Shown: positions 25,427 through 36,429, counted from the stretch's first letter. The stretch is DNA of 64,000 nt from an uncultured Eggerthellaceae bacterium (GCA_903789375.1 CAIFEB010000002.1:62001-126000); one strand, 5' to 3'. Numbers and translations are program-made. The notes: a model not told the origin generated them from the sequence alone.

Positions 25427-25461
25427 GAAAGCCCCTTCGCAAACTATGCGGAGGGGCTTTC
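25427..25461 (-). terminator. Terminator hairpin after the symporter gene
   Basis: Stem GAAAGCCCCTTCGC / GCGGAGGGGCTTTC with loop AAACTAT and one mismatch. T residues follow on either strand, so it can stop the symporter transcript on the minus strand. Confidence 0.75.
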
Positions 25462-25592
25462 TTCGATTCGTCGCGCGACTCGAAAGAACGTGCAAAAGCG
25501 GAGGGCTCTCTCGTACGGGTAAACGAACGTCATCCGCCGATTAATTTGATGAGATATTGCGCTGGACGAAAAGGAACGCTCGCCCGGCTTGT

Positions 25593-27050
25593 TCAAGCCG
25601 GGTCGTCAACACTTTGCCGGCATTCAATCTGTTGGCGAACGCGAGTCTCATACGCAAGATAATCCGGAGAAATCTGCGTTTTAGAACCATGGAGGCTTAC
25701 CACAACGATAATGACGATGCTCGAAAGCGCACCGATCCAGAGAGGTTGAACTCCAAAAGGGTTGCCACACATATACCAAATAGTGCTCAGAGTTCCTCCT
25801 GTTAATAGTCCCGCAAACCCAGCGCGATTCGTGGTTCTCTTCCAATACAAACCGAACAGGAGCAAAATCGTTGCGATTGCCTTTATCTGCGCTGCACTCA
25901 TCAATGAGTTAAGAAGCGATACGTTCGTGCCGCTTATAGCAACTGAGCCAAAAAGAATTAGGACAATCGACAAACGCGTTACTCGCAACGACCGCTTCTC
26001 GGAAACAGCCTTGCCCCGATGTCGTTTCAGCGGAAGGTAAAGCTCTCGCACGATAAGCTGGGCAGCGGATAAGAGGAACCAGGGACCCGTTGAAAATATC
26101 GCTGCAAAGACCGCCATAACCGCAATGCCAGCCAACCAGGGGTCGACGAGGTTCGTCATGGCGTAAAGAGCCGTGTCCGGTCTGATGTCTCCGCACGATG
26201 CTGCCGCGCACAACCCGATAGTAGTTGGGGCAAGAGCGAACAGAGCACTTATCGCTGCAACAATTGCATGGCTCTCGCGAGCAACCTTCATACTCTTCGA
26301 GCAAAACGCTATTGCAATGGACGTCGTTGAAAGAGAGAACCCTAGCGCACCTCCAATGAACTGAGCCAACGCACTTGAAATGCCGTTTGCAAACGGGTTG
26401 AAGTAGCCCGCCGGCAGTGTCGCCGCTAATGTATCCGAGCCTCCAACATAGTTCAAGCAAACGATGGCAGAAAACGAGAGACCAAAAAAGATGACGAATG
26501 CGTTCACTTTGTTCATCTCTGCGATACCAGTAATGCCCAATAGCGCCATGATGAGAAAAAGCACAGATACAACAGCGGTCGCAAGGGCTCCATTGATGCC
26601 AAGCATACTTGAGAGATACATGCTCGCTGCCGTTACTTGCGTAGAAAAGATTATTAACAGCGGAATGAGCGTGAAAACGAGGAAGAGGTAGCGGATTTTC
26701 TGATTAAAACGTAGGCCAATCGCTTCCGGGCCCGTCGTAACCCCAGTTGGACGAATCTTGAAAAAGAATCTGCAGAGGAATGCGCTGAAAACAATGCATC
26801 CCAAGCTGCTGCCCCAGATGCCCCAAAGCGCCGCCACTCCCGTCGAATAGGCGGTTCCCGCCGTTCCAGTCGTAGTAGAAGCAGCAATCAAGTCCCCGAA
26901 CAGCATGGTGGAAACGGCGAAAAGCGGCATGGCCCCATCCGCCACAAAAAACTGCCGTGTCGTGGTGTCCTTGCCGCGCCTTTTCTTGACAGCAAACCCA
27001 ACGGCAAGCGTTACGGCAAGATACGCAACCGCTAAAGCGAAAGCAACCAT
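25593..27050 (-). CDS. Sodium:solute symporter (SSS family)
   Basis: 485 residues with about 13 hydrophobic segments. The family pattern is seen in RQFFVADGAMPLFAVSTMLFG near residue 45, GTAGTAYSTGVAALWG and FAIFSTGPWFL-like segments (FAAIFSTGPWFLLSAAQL). The ATG at 27050 follows GGGGACAGAG and removes a charged 14-residue leader, so it is chosen. SSS carriers bring in amino acids, carboxylates, choline-like compounds or nucleosides with sodium. Here it lies between a LuxR membrane regulator and an MFS carrier, upstream of a molybdopterin enzyme, so it may import that enzyme's substrate or a methylated compound for the corrinoid system. Its cargo cannot be read from sequence. Confidence 0.88.
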   Translation of the reverse strand: MVAFALAVAYLAVTLAVGFAVKKRRGKDTTTRQFFVADGAMPLFAVSTMLFGDLIAASTTTGTAGTAYSTGVAALWGIWGSSLGCIVFSAFLCRFFFKIRPTGVTTGPEAIGLRFNQKIRYLFLVFTLIPLLIIFSTQVTAASMYLSSMLGINGALATAVVSVLFLIMALLGITGIAEMNKVNAFVIFFGLSFSAIVCLNYVGGSDTLAATLPAGYFNPFANGISSALAQFIGGALGFSLSTTSIAIAFCSKSMKVARESHAIVAAISALFALAPTTIGLCAAASCGDIRPDTALYAMTNLVDPWLAGIAVMAVFAAIFSTGPWFLLSAAQLIVRELYLPLKRHRGKAVSEKRSLRVTRLSIVLILFGSVAISGTNVSLLNSLMSAAQIKAIATILLLFGLYWKRTTNRAGFAGLLTGGTLSTIWYMCGNPFGVQPLWIGALSSIVIIVVVSLHGSKTQISPDYLAYETRVRQQIECRQSVDDPA

Positions 27051-27168
27051 CGTCTCTGTCCCCTGTCCCTCATGCAGCCGTCGCACACGCATGGCTTTCG
27101 ATTTGAGCCGGGCGGCAGCAGCGGGCGGCGGGGGGGGTCAACCGCCCCGCCGCACCAGCTGTTAACGC

Positions 27169-28458
27169 TTACTTCGTCGGTTCAATGTCTTCCCATTTGT
27201 ATTTGCCGATCTGAGTGGACGCGACACAGGCGAGAATCGCAATGAGCACTACCACGACCATGCCAATGATGAGGGTGGGCTTGTACGAACCCAAGAAGTC
27301 GTAGCACCAGCCCATCAAAGAGGTTGCAAGACCGCCCATAATCGAAGACCCCGTTGCGATGTAGCCCCAGATTTTCGAGTAGTCGGCGTTGCCGAAAATC
27401 TTTCGTATGGCCATCGGCCACCCAACGCGGGACGGAGCATTGCAGAAGCCCAAGCAGAACCCACCAGCGATAAGGAAAGCCGAGGTTGTTCCAAAGAAGA
27501 ACCAGAGAACGAACGCCAGGAACCAGACAACCTGGAACACGACGAACGTCACACCAAGCTTGCACCGGTCGACCATAGCGCCCATAGCGAGCTTCGAGAT
27601 AAGATTGCCAAGTGCTGCCGCGGACACCATAGCCGCCCCGACGACCGCTGCGTTGCCCGCCTCAGGTGTATTCGCGAGCAGTTCCTTTGCAATTCCGGAC
27701 TGGCTGTTATTCCATCCCATGCCAAGCGAAGTGAGCATCACGCCGAGCAGGACAATCCAGAATGCGGGGGTTTTGAGAGCAGCAGAAGCCTTCACGCCCA
27801 TCTGCTGTTTTGACTCCTCCGCGTCGTCCTCTTCAGAAGAGTAGCCATAAGGCTGCAGGCCCTTATCCGCAGGCTCACGCTTAATCACAAAGATGGTCCA
27901 AGGAAGAATGAGCACCGCCATGAGAATGGCATTGACGAGATAAGAGAACTGCCACCCCTGTTCCGCGATAATCCAGCGAAAGAGCGGTGCCCAGAAAATC
28001 GTCGAAACACCTGCAAACGCCGATGCAATGCCGATCATCTTGCCTCTGTATTTCTTCGCAAACCAGTTACCGCAGAGCACGGGAGTTGCCATTGTGAAGC
28101 ACGCCGCAATCCCAATGCCTCCGATAAAGCCTGCAACATAGAACATCGGCAGACTGGTTGCCATCGAACAAAGCAATGGGCACATAATCATGCATATTGC
28201 GCCGATGGTCAGAGCAAGGTTGATATTAATCTTCTTATTCTGAAAGATGTTGCCCCAGACAGGCATCGACAACACGATGGATATCGCCTGGGTGGTAAGC
28301 ATGAAGGTGAAGTTGCCTCTGCCTACACCCAGCGAAGTCGTGACGGGGATGACATAGACGCTGATGATAGAGTTAATAAGCGCCATTGATCCGGCGAACA
28401 TGAAGCAGCACGATACAAGAATCCACCAGGCATAATGCTTCTTCCCTGATTGACCCAT
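27169..28458 (-). CDS. MFS transporter, OFA-like
   Basis: 429 residues with twelve transmembrane segments, beginning GKKHYAWWILVSCCFMFAG. That pattern and the mid-protein charged loop (SSEEDDAEESKQQ around residue 205) resemble oxalate/formate antiporter-like MFS proteins common in Eggerthellaceae. The ribosome site GGAGGGG precedes the ATG. It follows the ferredoxin gene of the molybdopterin enzyme on the same strand, so the carrier may move substrate or product of that enzyme. Confidence 0.88.
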   Translation of the reverse strand: MGQSGKKHYAWWILVSCCFMFAGSMALINSIISVYVIPVTTSLGVGRGNFTFMLTTQAISIVLSMPVWGNIFQNKKININLALTIGAICMIMCPLLCSMATSLPMFYVAGFIGGIGIAACFTMATPVLCGNWFAKKYRGKMIGIASAFAGVSTIFWAPLFRWIIAEQGWQFSYLVNAILMAVLILPWTIFVIKREPADKGLQPYGYSSEEDDAEESKQQMGVKASAALKTPAFWIVLLGVMLTSLGMGWNNSQSGIAKELLANTPEAGNAAVVGAAMVSAAALGNLISKLAMGAMVDRCKLGVTFVVFQVVWFLAFVLWFFFGTTSAFLIAGGFCLGFCNAPSRVGWPMAIRKIFGNADYSKIWGYIATGSSIMGGLATSLMGWCYDFLGSYKPTLIIGMVVVVLIAILACVASTQIGKYKWEDIEPTK

Positions 28459-28494
28459 GAAGACCCCTCCTTATACGCTAGCGCGCATGCATCT

Positions 28495-28531
28495 CATGGG
28501 CGTTCTCCGCCCTCCGCAGAGAACGCCCATG
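28495..28531 (-). terminator. Hairpin between the ferredoxin and MFS genes
   Basis: A 13-bp perfect stem CATGGGCGTTCTC / GAGAACGCCCATG with an 11-base loop. No T-run follows, so it may stabilise the ferredoxin mRNA end or give partial termination rather than full stop. Confidence 0.65.
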
Positions 28532-28537
28532 CGTTCG

Positions 28538-28879
28538 TTACTCTTGATCAGGAACGAAAAGAACTTGCCGTCCCTTTTTCTCCAGGTCTTTCGACAGCTC
28601 CTCAACCGTGCCGAATTTCATGCACCCCGTGTAGCAGCTGTGCACACATGCCGGTTTCTTCCCCTTCGAAACGCGATCTGAGCACAGGTCACACATATCC
28701 GTAGGTACGGGAACGTAGGTCAACTGCCATTTATCGCCCTCGATGTTCCAAGGACCGACTTCATAAACCTTTATTCCCCATTTACCTTCGGGGATGTCAT
28801 GCTCCATCTTGCATTCGACCTCGCAGGTGTGGCAGTTTGAGCAATACTCATAGTCTATGAGAAGTGCTTGCTTTGTCAT
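28538..28879 (-). CDS. 4Fe-4S ferredoxin-type electron-transfer subunit
   Basis: 113 residues. The first cluster motif is CSNCHTCEVECKMEH. Further cysteines lie in MCDLCSDRVSKGKKPACVHSC and CMKFG. This is shorter than DmsB-type subunits (about 190-200 residues) and holds fewer cysteines than needed for four clusters; two are likely. The ATG at 28879 has a GAGGAGG ribosome site and overlaps the end of the molybdopterin enzyme gene by 32 bases. It presumably passes electrons to or from that enzyme in the cytoplasm, as neither protein has a signal peptide or membrane anchor. Confidence 0.88.
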   Translation of the reverse strand: MTKQALLIDYEYCSNCHTCEVECKMEHDIPEGKWGIKVYEVGPWNIEGDKWQLTYVPVPTDMCDLCSDRVSKGKKPACVHSCYTGCMKFGTVEELSKDLEKKGRQVLFVPDQE

Positions 28880-31118
28880 TTGCGTCCTCCTCGTCGCATT
28901 TGTAAATCTTGCAGAGCAGCGCCTTAACATCGGCCCCGAAACCAGTTGGACCTTGCTGTCCAAGCTCTGAGAGAAGATTGGGGTTTACATCCCAGCACCC
29001 GTACATCGGATCCTCATGCGGATCCTCTTCGGGGAACCACCAGCCGCTGTTGACGTTTGCCATACCGTATTTCACGATCGGTGTGGGCTTCGCACGCTGT
29101 TTAATGCGCCCGATCTTGTTTTCGACCCAGAGCCAATCGCCCTGCTCGATGCCCTGTTCCTTAGCCCATACATCATTGATTTCGATTTCCGGCTCAGGCT
29201 GCATCTCGCGAAGCTTCTTGATGTCCCTGTGCTCAGAATGGAAATAATAGATGTTACGCGAGCCCGTCATAACGATAACCGGATACTCTTTGTACAGGTC
29301 AGGCGACGAATACGGCCCGTAGTATGGCTCATCGTAATATGGGAGCGGATCTTCGTTAATCCTGCTTGCAAACGTCGACCACAGCTCGATGCGACCGGTG
29401 CTCGTGTTGAAACCAGGCTGACCGTCAGCACGAAGCAGGCCCTTTTCGTAGCGACGGTACTCTTGTTTGGGCCACGCCCAGTTCATATCGCGAATTTCTT
29501 TCCAAGTCCATCCTGACTTCCGAACGAGGTGATCGTAGATCTGCTCAACGTTATCCCAGGGGAACATCTCTTTGTTGAAGCGTCCGCCAAGAAGCAGGGC
29601 GATTTCAGCATCGGACTTCGGCTCCCCTTGGATTTCAAGACCGGCGATTGGCGACATTGCGCAAGCGCCCGTGCGCTTTGCTATCATCCCGACCTTTTCG
29701 ACGCACATGGCAACCGGAAGCGCAACGTCTGCGAGCGTCTGGATGGTCGGCGTGATACGCCAATCGCAGACGCAAATGAATTTCAGCTTTTTCAGGACAG
29801 GATATACGCGGTTCAAATCGGCATTCGACATGCAGCACAAAGGATTCGTGCCCATCATGATTGCGCCGGTGAAACCGTAGGGTTCTTCCTTTTCCGCCTG
29901 GACAACCGCAAGATCCGGCTGATCGAGAACCATTCCCATACGGATGAAGGGATACTCGTCGTATCCGATCACCATCTTCTGTACTTCCTCGGGGAGTTCT
30001 TTGAAACCCCAGCTGAAATACGAAAAATCATAGGGCTCCGGTGTGAATATCTGTCCACCGGGCTGATCGATATCGCCACAAATCGCAAGCATTGCAATGA
30101 TGGCACGAGCTGCGCCGATGCCATTACGCTGCATGTCGAGTGAAAGCCCCAACTGGATAGCCGTATGATTTCCACTCGCAATCATGCGAGCGGCTTCTTT
30201 TACCTTTTCCGAGTCAACCCAGGCACGTTCGCACAGCGTATCGAAATCGTATTCGCGTGTACGGGCGACGAGCTCATCGAAACCATAGCACCACCGGTCA
30301 ACGAAGTCGTGATCGTAAAGATCCTCTTCGATGATGACTTTGAGCATCGCCATAGCAAGAGCAGAATCAACTGCAGGACGCGGCTGAATCCAAAGGTCAG
30401 CACGTGCGGCCATCCAAGTGAGACGCGGATCGATGACAATCATTTTCGCCCCGCGCTTCACGACCTCGACCACCCAGTCGCCGAAAAAGCCATCGGAATT
30501 CGAAGCAACGCAGTTATTGCCCCACACGACTATAACTTCTGGATCTTTGTACTCGGGATTGTCATAGCGATCCTCGTGGCACTCGGAGCAGTCCGGCATC
30601 ATATACCCGCCGGTGGCGCAGTTGTATGACATCAAGCGCGGCATCCAGCATGCAAGACCAGACGCGTAGCTCTCAACATGAGGCGTACCCATGGAATACG
30701 CGAGGCGCTGGGACTGCCACAGGATGTCACGCCCCGTGCCGCAGAAGACTTGCAGCGTATGCTTTCCATACTTTTCACCGAGTTCAGTCATGGTGTTGTA
30801 AACGAGGTCGAGCGCCTCGTCCCACGAGACCCGCTCCCACGCATCCGGGTCGCCTCTACGAGAAGGGTCTCGCTTCATAGGGTAGAGGAGTCGTTCTTTA
30901 CTATTTACCACATCGGGAAGTGCTGCACAGCGCGGGCAAATGCGACCTTGATTGAAGGGATGTTCGGGATCCCCCTCGACTTTTACGAGCTTCCCATCTT
31001 TCACATAGCAGATGATGCCGCAACCGGCATGGCATCCAGGCGCCGACCACGCTGTTGTTCGCGTGCAAATGTAGCCGTCTTCTTCCCAAGAAGTCGGCAG
31101 GTCTTTGCCACTACCCAT
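28848..31118 (-). CDS. Acetylene-hydratase-like molybdopterin oxidoreductase, catalytic subunit
   Basis: 756 residues of the DMSO-reductase superfamily. The Fe-S ligands are Cys29, Cys33, Cys37 and Cys61 (PGCHAGCGIIC ... GRICPRC). The metal-ligand loop is probably the cysteine in YASGLACWMPRL. Segments such as EEDLYDHDFVDRWCYGFDEL, DMQRNGIGAARA, LPYYDEPYYG and the ending CKIYKC recall Pelobacter acetylene hydratase rather than Tat-exported respiratory reductases. There is no signal peptide, so it is cytoplasmic. The ATG at 31118 has a GAGAGGAG ribosome site. Chemistry (redox or hydration-like, Mo or W) is not predictable. The partner ferredoxin, MFS and SSS carriers and LuxR regulator form the likely functional group. 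Confidence 0.9.
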   Translation of the reverse strand: MGSGKDLPTSWEEDGYICTRTTAWSAPGCHAGCGIICYVKDGKLVKVEGDPEHPFNQGRICPRCAALPDVVNSKERLLYPMKRDPSRRGDPDAWERVSWDEALDLVYNTMTELGEKYGKHTLQVFCGTGRDILWQSQRLAYSMGTPHVESYASGLACWMPRLMSYNCATGGYMMPDCSECHEDRYDNPEYKDPEVIVVWGNNCVASNSDGFFGDWVVEVVKRGAKMIVIDPRLTWMAARADLWIQPRPAVDSALAMAMLKVIIEEDLYDHDFVDRWCYGFDELVARTREYDFDTLCERAWVDSEKVKEAARMIASGNHTAIQLGLSLDMQRNGIGAARAIIAMLAICGDIDQPGGQIFTPEPYDFSYFSWGFKELPEEVQKMVIGYDEYPFIRMGMVLDQPDLAVVQAEKEEPYGFTGAIMMGTNPLCCMSNADLNRVYPVLKKLKFICVCDWRITPTIQTLADVALPVAMCVEKVGMIAKRTGACAMSPIAGLEIQGEPKSDAEIALLLGGRFNKEMFPWDNVEQIYDHLVRKSGWTWKEIRDMNWAWPKQEYRRYEKGLLRADGQPGFNTSTGRIELWSTFASRINEDPLPYYDEPYYGPYSSPDLYKEYPVIVMTGSRNIYYFHSEHRDIKKLREMQPEPEIEINDVWAKEQGIEQGDWLWVENKIGRIKQRAKPTPIVKYGMANVNSGWWFPEEDPHEDPMYGCWDVNPNLLSELGQQGPTGFGADVKALLCKIYKCDEEDANDKASTSHRL

Positions 31119-31471
31119 ATGAGCTCCTCTCTCGTAATTGGCGAACCTCATGCAGTTATCGCCAACCAGGCGCTTTCGAGAGAGCTCTCTTTCCCAAGCC
31201 CATCCCTGCGTCAAGCGGCGATGGACTCAACTTACGTTTCGGAGAACACGAACGCATCGGTTCGGATGGATAAGAAGGACCGTAGCTTGGTATGAATTTC
31301 GGAGCTAATGCACGCTGTTAAACCGGTATAGCCCATTGGTATGAGGCGTTTCGCATAATTAAGACCCCGATTGGCAAGAATGGCTAACGCCGCTCGAAAC
31401 GAATGCCTACAATTTTTCGCGTCTTGCAGGTTAGAGTGATTTAAGAGAAGAAAGCGGCTCACCTGCTCATA
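31119..31471. promoter_or_regulatory. Upstream region of the molybdopterin enzyme operon
   Basis: 353 bases with lower GC. A 12-bp palindrome AGAGAGCTCTCT (31179-31190) lies about 65 bases upstream of the start codon and could be a regulator site. No gene is visible. Confidence 0.4.
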
Positions 31472-31502
31472 AAGCCCCGACAGCGCTCGGCTGCCGGGGC
31501 TT
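31472..31502 (-). terminator. Terminator after the ferredoxin gene at 31526
   Basis: Stem AAGCCCCG / CGGGGCTT extended by CAGC / GCTG past one mismatch, followed on the minus strand by TTTA. It lies 24 bases after the ferredoxin stop. Confidence 0.8.
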
Positions 31503-31525
31503 CAGTTGCATTCGCGCGCCCAGGC

Positions 31526-31942
31526 CTACTTGCCTGGCGTCAGGTAAAGCACGTTCGCGTGCGTATCCTCCCATTCGTCAAGCTCGTACGCCCGGAATCC
31601 GCGGGCGGTCAGCTCTTCGCGCTTCTTCCCCGCCTCACTCGCGGGATCGTCCACGTCGCCCAGGTACAGCGCGTGCGCGGGGCACGAGAGCACGCAGTAG
31701 GGCAGGTCGCCTTCGGCCTGACGATCGGGGCAGCGCGTGCACTTCTTCGACCACACGGGCAGCCAGCTCATGTGCAGGTCGGGGAACGTCCCGCTCGGCT
31801 CGTCGATGCCGCCTGATCCGAGCGTCCTCACGCTCATGCGGTACTCGTCCACATCCAGATGGTTGCCCATCTTGCACGCCATCGCGCACGACCAGCACCC
31901 CACGCAGCGGTTCAGGTCAACCAGAATAGTCTGTCCTGCCAT
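31526..31942 (-). CDS. 4Fe-4S ferredoxin subunit of a lost molybdopterin oxidoreductase
   Basis: 138 residues. Cluster motifs are CVGCWSCAMACKMGN, CTRCPDRQAEGDLPYCVLSC and a final LYLGDVDD segment as in small DmsB-like subunits. It is intact, with a good ribosome site (GGAGGGC) inside the end of the preceding gene, and its ATG overlaps that gene's stop (TAATG). The catalytic subunit it should serve survives only as a 3' fragment directly upstream. It may now serve another oxidoreductase, or be on its way to decay. Confidence 0.88.
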   Translation of the reverse strand: MAGQTILVDLNRCVGCWSCAMACKMGNHLDVDEYRMSVRTLGSGGIDEPSGTFPDLHMSWLPVWSKKCTRCPDRQAEGDLPYCVLSCPAHALYLGDVDDPASEAGKKREELTARGFRAYELDEWEDTHANVLYLTPGK

Positions 31943-32370
31943 TACTCAGCCCTCCTGACATCGCACAGGATGTCCCAAATCGTCTCGGCGCCGCTGATGC
32001 CGCAGCTGTTGCAGAGCGCAGCCGGCACGCCGAGCTTGCCGTACAGGTCCACCAGGTACGGAGTCCAGGTCGCATTCAGCTCGTCGGCTCCTTTGTACAT
32101 GCCGCAGTTGCTGCCAAGCTCCTGAGCAGGCTCGGAACCGTAAGGCTCATACCATTTCACGCCGTAGGCGTACCAAAGGTGCACCATGCCGGGCTGCAGG
32201 AAGTTCACGATGACGAGCGGCACCTTGACGATGCCCTTGCCGTTGAACACTTCCACCATGTCGCCCTGCTTGAGGCCGCGCGCCTGCGCGTCCTCCACCG
32301 TCATGCCCAGACGCGGACCGAAACCGGACAGCGCGTCCAGTTCCGCGATCTCGCGCAGCTGGCCCTGCAT
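31942..32370 (-). pseudogene. C-terminal remnant of a molybdopterin oxidoreductase
   Basis: About 142 codons encode the end of a large subunit: FGPRLGMTVEDAQARGLKQGD, then MVEVFNGKGIVKVPLVIVNF, PGMVHLWYAYGVKWYEP and a C-terminal stretch with LCNSCGISGAETIWDI. This is the molydop-binding domain that closes over the cofactor. Everything upstream (Fe-S and catalytic domains, some 600 or more residues) is missing. The fragment is joined, out of frame, to an antitoxin-like gene, marking a deletion junction near 32370. An ATG at 32370 could still permit translation, but the product would not bind cofactor. Confidence 0.85.
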
Positions 32371-32629
32371 GAGCTTCCTTCATTTGCTCGAGATCAGCCC
32401 GCATATCACTGACGTTTCTGGCCGCAATGCCTCGGTCGGACTCTGCAAGCAGGCGTTCAAGATGTTCTTCGGAGGCTCCTCCGCGAAGTCCGCGAGAGAG
32501 CCCAGGGTTGACCGCCGCAAACTGGTCAACGCCATCTTTGGCGACGATGGCAGAGTCGCCAGCTGTCGCAACCTTGCGAGCAAATGCGGCTGCATTTTCG
32601 CCATCGTTGATAGGCACGCGTGAAGGCAT
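32147..32629 (-). pseudogene. Antitoxin-like gene running into the molybdopterin gene remnant
   Basis: The ATG at 32629 has an excellent ribosome site (AGGAGGTCAGC). The first 86 codons (MPSRVPINDGENAAAFARKV ... HLERLLAESDRGIAARNV) resemble small Phd/YefM- or RelB-like antitoxins, notably the acidic C-terminal helix LAESDRGIAARNVSDMRADL. After about 32372 the frame continues into DNA of the molybdopterin gene in a shifted frame, adding about 75 nonsense residues to the stop at 32147. No toxin gene is adjacent. The family call is by eye. Confidence 0.6.
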
Positions 32630-32689
32630 GCTGACCTCCTGGATTCGGTAATAGCCCACCCTACCACGGCACGCTGGGAAGCACGACAT

Positions 32690-32895
32690 CGACGACGTCG
32701 CGAGAGCCGTCTTCTACGTCGTCAGCATATCCCGTCATTCCCAGCTCATCAGGAAAAACAGCCTGTAACAGCCATGACCGAGCGTTTCATCCGTCGAGCC
32801 CATTTCACCCCCTTGCCTTCCCGCCGTCATTCCAAAGACGGTATCATGGGCGCGCACGCACTGCACACGCCGCCCCCACGCGAGAGGCACAGACC
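32690..32895. other. Spacer between antitoxin-like gene and SEC-C protein gene
   Basis: 206 bases between divergent genes; presumed promoters for both. No repeat or hairpin of note. The SEC-C gene start has a weak GAGAGGC ribosome site. Confidence 0.35.
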
Positions 32896-34887
<1,992 letters not shown>

Positions 34888-35001
34888 CGAAAGCGAGCTG
34901 ATCCTGCCCGCTCGGCACATGCGAGCGCGTGAAAAGCGCAATCGCCCGACACGTGGCCGAGCAGGGTGTCGAAACCGTGCAGCGCGCCCCGCCCTTGTCG
35001 C

Positions 35002-35103
35002 AAATTCCGAAAAGTCAAAAAATTTTTGAGAATTCGGAATTTGTTTTCGGGCAACGGGATACAATTCCGAAAAAGCAAAATTTTTTAGAGAATTCGGAAT
35101 TCG
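35002..35103 (+). repeat. Pair of long palindromic repeats abutting the ATPase start codon
   Basis: Two copies of a roughly 41-base element start at 35002 and 35062, exactly 60 bases apart. Each has arms AATTCCGAA and TTCGGAATT around an A-run/T-run core (for example AAAAGCAAAATTTTTTAGAG). The second copy ends two bases before the ATG at 35105, so the expected ribosome site position is occupied by the repeat. It is strikingly AT-rich in a GC-rich genome. Likely an operator for autoregulation, or a recognition site of the ATPase. Confidence 0.85.
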
Positions 35104-35104
35104 C

Positions 35105-36406
35105 ATGGCAGACAGGACTCGTAAAGCAGGCAGCGAAAAACTTCGCAAACGCGACCGTTATCTCGAGGAAGCGCTGATGTTCCGCGACACCGACCTCGTC
35201 AAGGTCGTCACCGGGATTCGACGCTGCGGCAAGTCGAGCCTGCTCGGACTCGTGCGAAGCCGCATCGAATCGGAGCAGGATCCCACGCGGGCGTTCGTCT
35301 CGGTGAACCTCGAGAACCGCGAGTTCGGCATCAAGACAGCGGATGACCTCTATGCGTACTGCAAAGCCCACCTGTCAAAAAACGGGAAGACGTACTTCTT
35401 CCTCGACGAAATCCAGCGGATCGAGGGCTGGCACGACGTCGTGAACTCGATGAGGGTCGGCTTCGACTGCGATATCTACCTCACTGGTTCCAATGCGTTT
35501 CTGCTCTCGGGCGAGCTGGCCACGTACCTGTCCGGTCGTTACGTTGAAATCAAAATGCTGCCCCTCGCCCTCTCCGAATACGCAAGCTTCTGCGATTTGC
35601 GCATATCAAAGGACCACGCGCTCGCAATCCCTCCGACCGGAGATCCCCTGACGACCGATCGGCTTCTCGAACGGTACCTGGAGTTCGGCGGGATGCCCGC
35701 CATCGCCGGCCTCGCAACGACCCGCGCCGAACACCGGACCTACCTATCGAGCCTCTACGAAACCGTGATCGTGCGCGACATCCTCGACCGCGAGCGCAAC
35801 GCATCCCAAAGGGCAATTCAGAACCCCGATGCGCTCCGCCTGATTACGGAGTTCCTCGCAGACAACGTCGGGAACCCCACGTCTGCGAAGAAAATAGCCG
35901 ACACGCTGACCTCTGCGGGTTCGAAGATCAGCGACAAAACCGTCGCAGCGTACATCCGCGCACTCGACGATGCCTACATTTTCTATCCGACAAAGCGCTT
36001 CGACCTTCACGGCAAGGCGATACTCAGAACCGCTTCGAAGCAGTACATCGTCGATACGGGTTTGCGTTCCTTTCTAACGGATTACCGAGGATCGGACATC
36101 GGCCGCGTGTTCGAAAATGCCGTTTACCTGCAGCTTCTTTACGAAGGTTGGACGGTGCACGTCGGGCGCCTATACGACCAGGAAGTCGACTTCGTCTGCA
36201 CCAAGGAAGGTCGGACCGTCTATCTCCAGGTTACGGATGAGCTCTATTCCGAGCAGACGCGCAAGCGGGAAATCGCGCCTCTCGCGAAAATACGCGACAA
36301 CTACGAGAAGGCGATCGTCGTCAGGCAAGGCGACTACGACCGAGACGTCGATGGTATCAGAATCATTCCCGCTCGCGATTTCTTCTTCGCCGACAAAGAC
36401 GAGTGA
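35105..36406 (+). CDS. AAA ATPase with DUF4143 domain
   Basis: 433 residues. Walker A is VTGIRRCGKSSLL and Walker B is YFFLDEIQRIEGW. The GSNAFLLSGELATYLSGRYV block is the family sensor region. The C-terminal DUF4143 part (YIVDTGLRSFL, then VFENAVYLQLLYEGWTVHVG and EVDFVCTKEG) resembles a PD-(D/E)xK nuclease-like fold. These genes are widespread and variable in gut bacteria; cellular function is not established. The N-terminal 20 residues are basic. No Shine-Dalgarno is visible because a long palindromic repeat abuts the start. A related gene lies at 48766-50055, also behind repeats. Confidence 0.9.
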   Translation: MADRTRKAGSEKLRKRDRYLEEALMFRDTDLVKVVTGIRRCGKSSLLGLVRSRIESEQDPTRAFVSVNLENREFGIKTADDLYAYCKAHLSKNGKTYFFLDEIQRIEGWHDVVNSMRVGFDCDIYLTGSNAFLLSGELATYLSGRYVEIKMLPLALSEYASFCDLRISKDHALAIPPTGDPLTTDRLLERYLEFGGMPAIAGLATTRAEHRTYLSSLYETVIVRDILDRERNASQRAIQNPDALRLITEFLADNVGNPTSAKKIADTLTSAGSKISDKTVAAYIRALDDAYIFYPTKRFDLHGKAILRTASKQYIVDTGLRSFLTDYRGSDIGRVFENAVYLQLLYEGWTVHVGRLYDQEVDFVCTKEGRTVYLQVTDELYSEQTRKREIAPLAKIRDNYEKAIVVRQGDYDRDVDGIRIIPARDFFFADKDE

Positions 36407-36429
36407 GCTGGGCGAACGCTGCCGCGGAA

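Noticed and set aside
35002-35103. CRISPR-like array
   Set aside because: Only two copies, palindromic AT-rich units abutting a start codon, no spacers of equal length in series and no cas genes.
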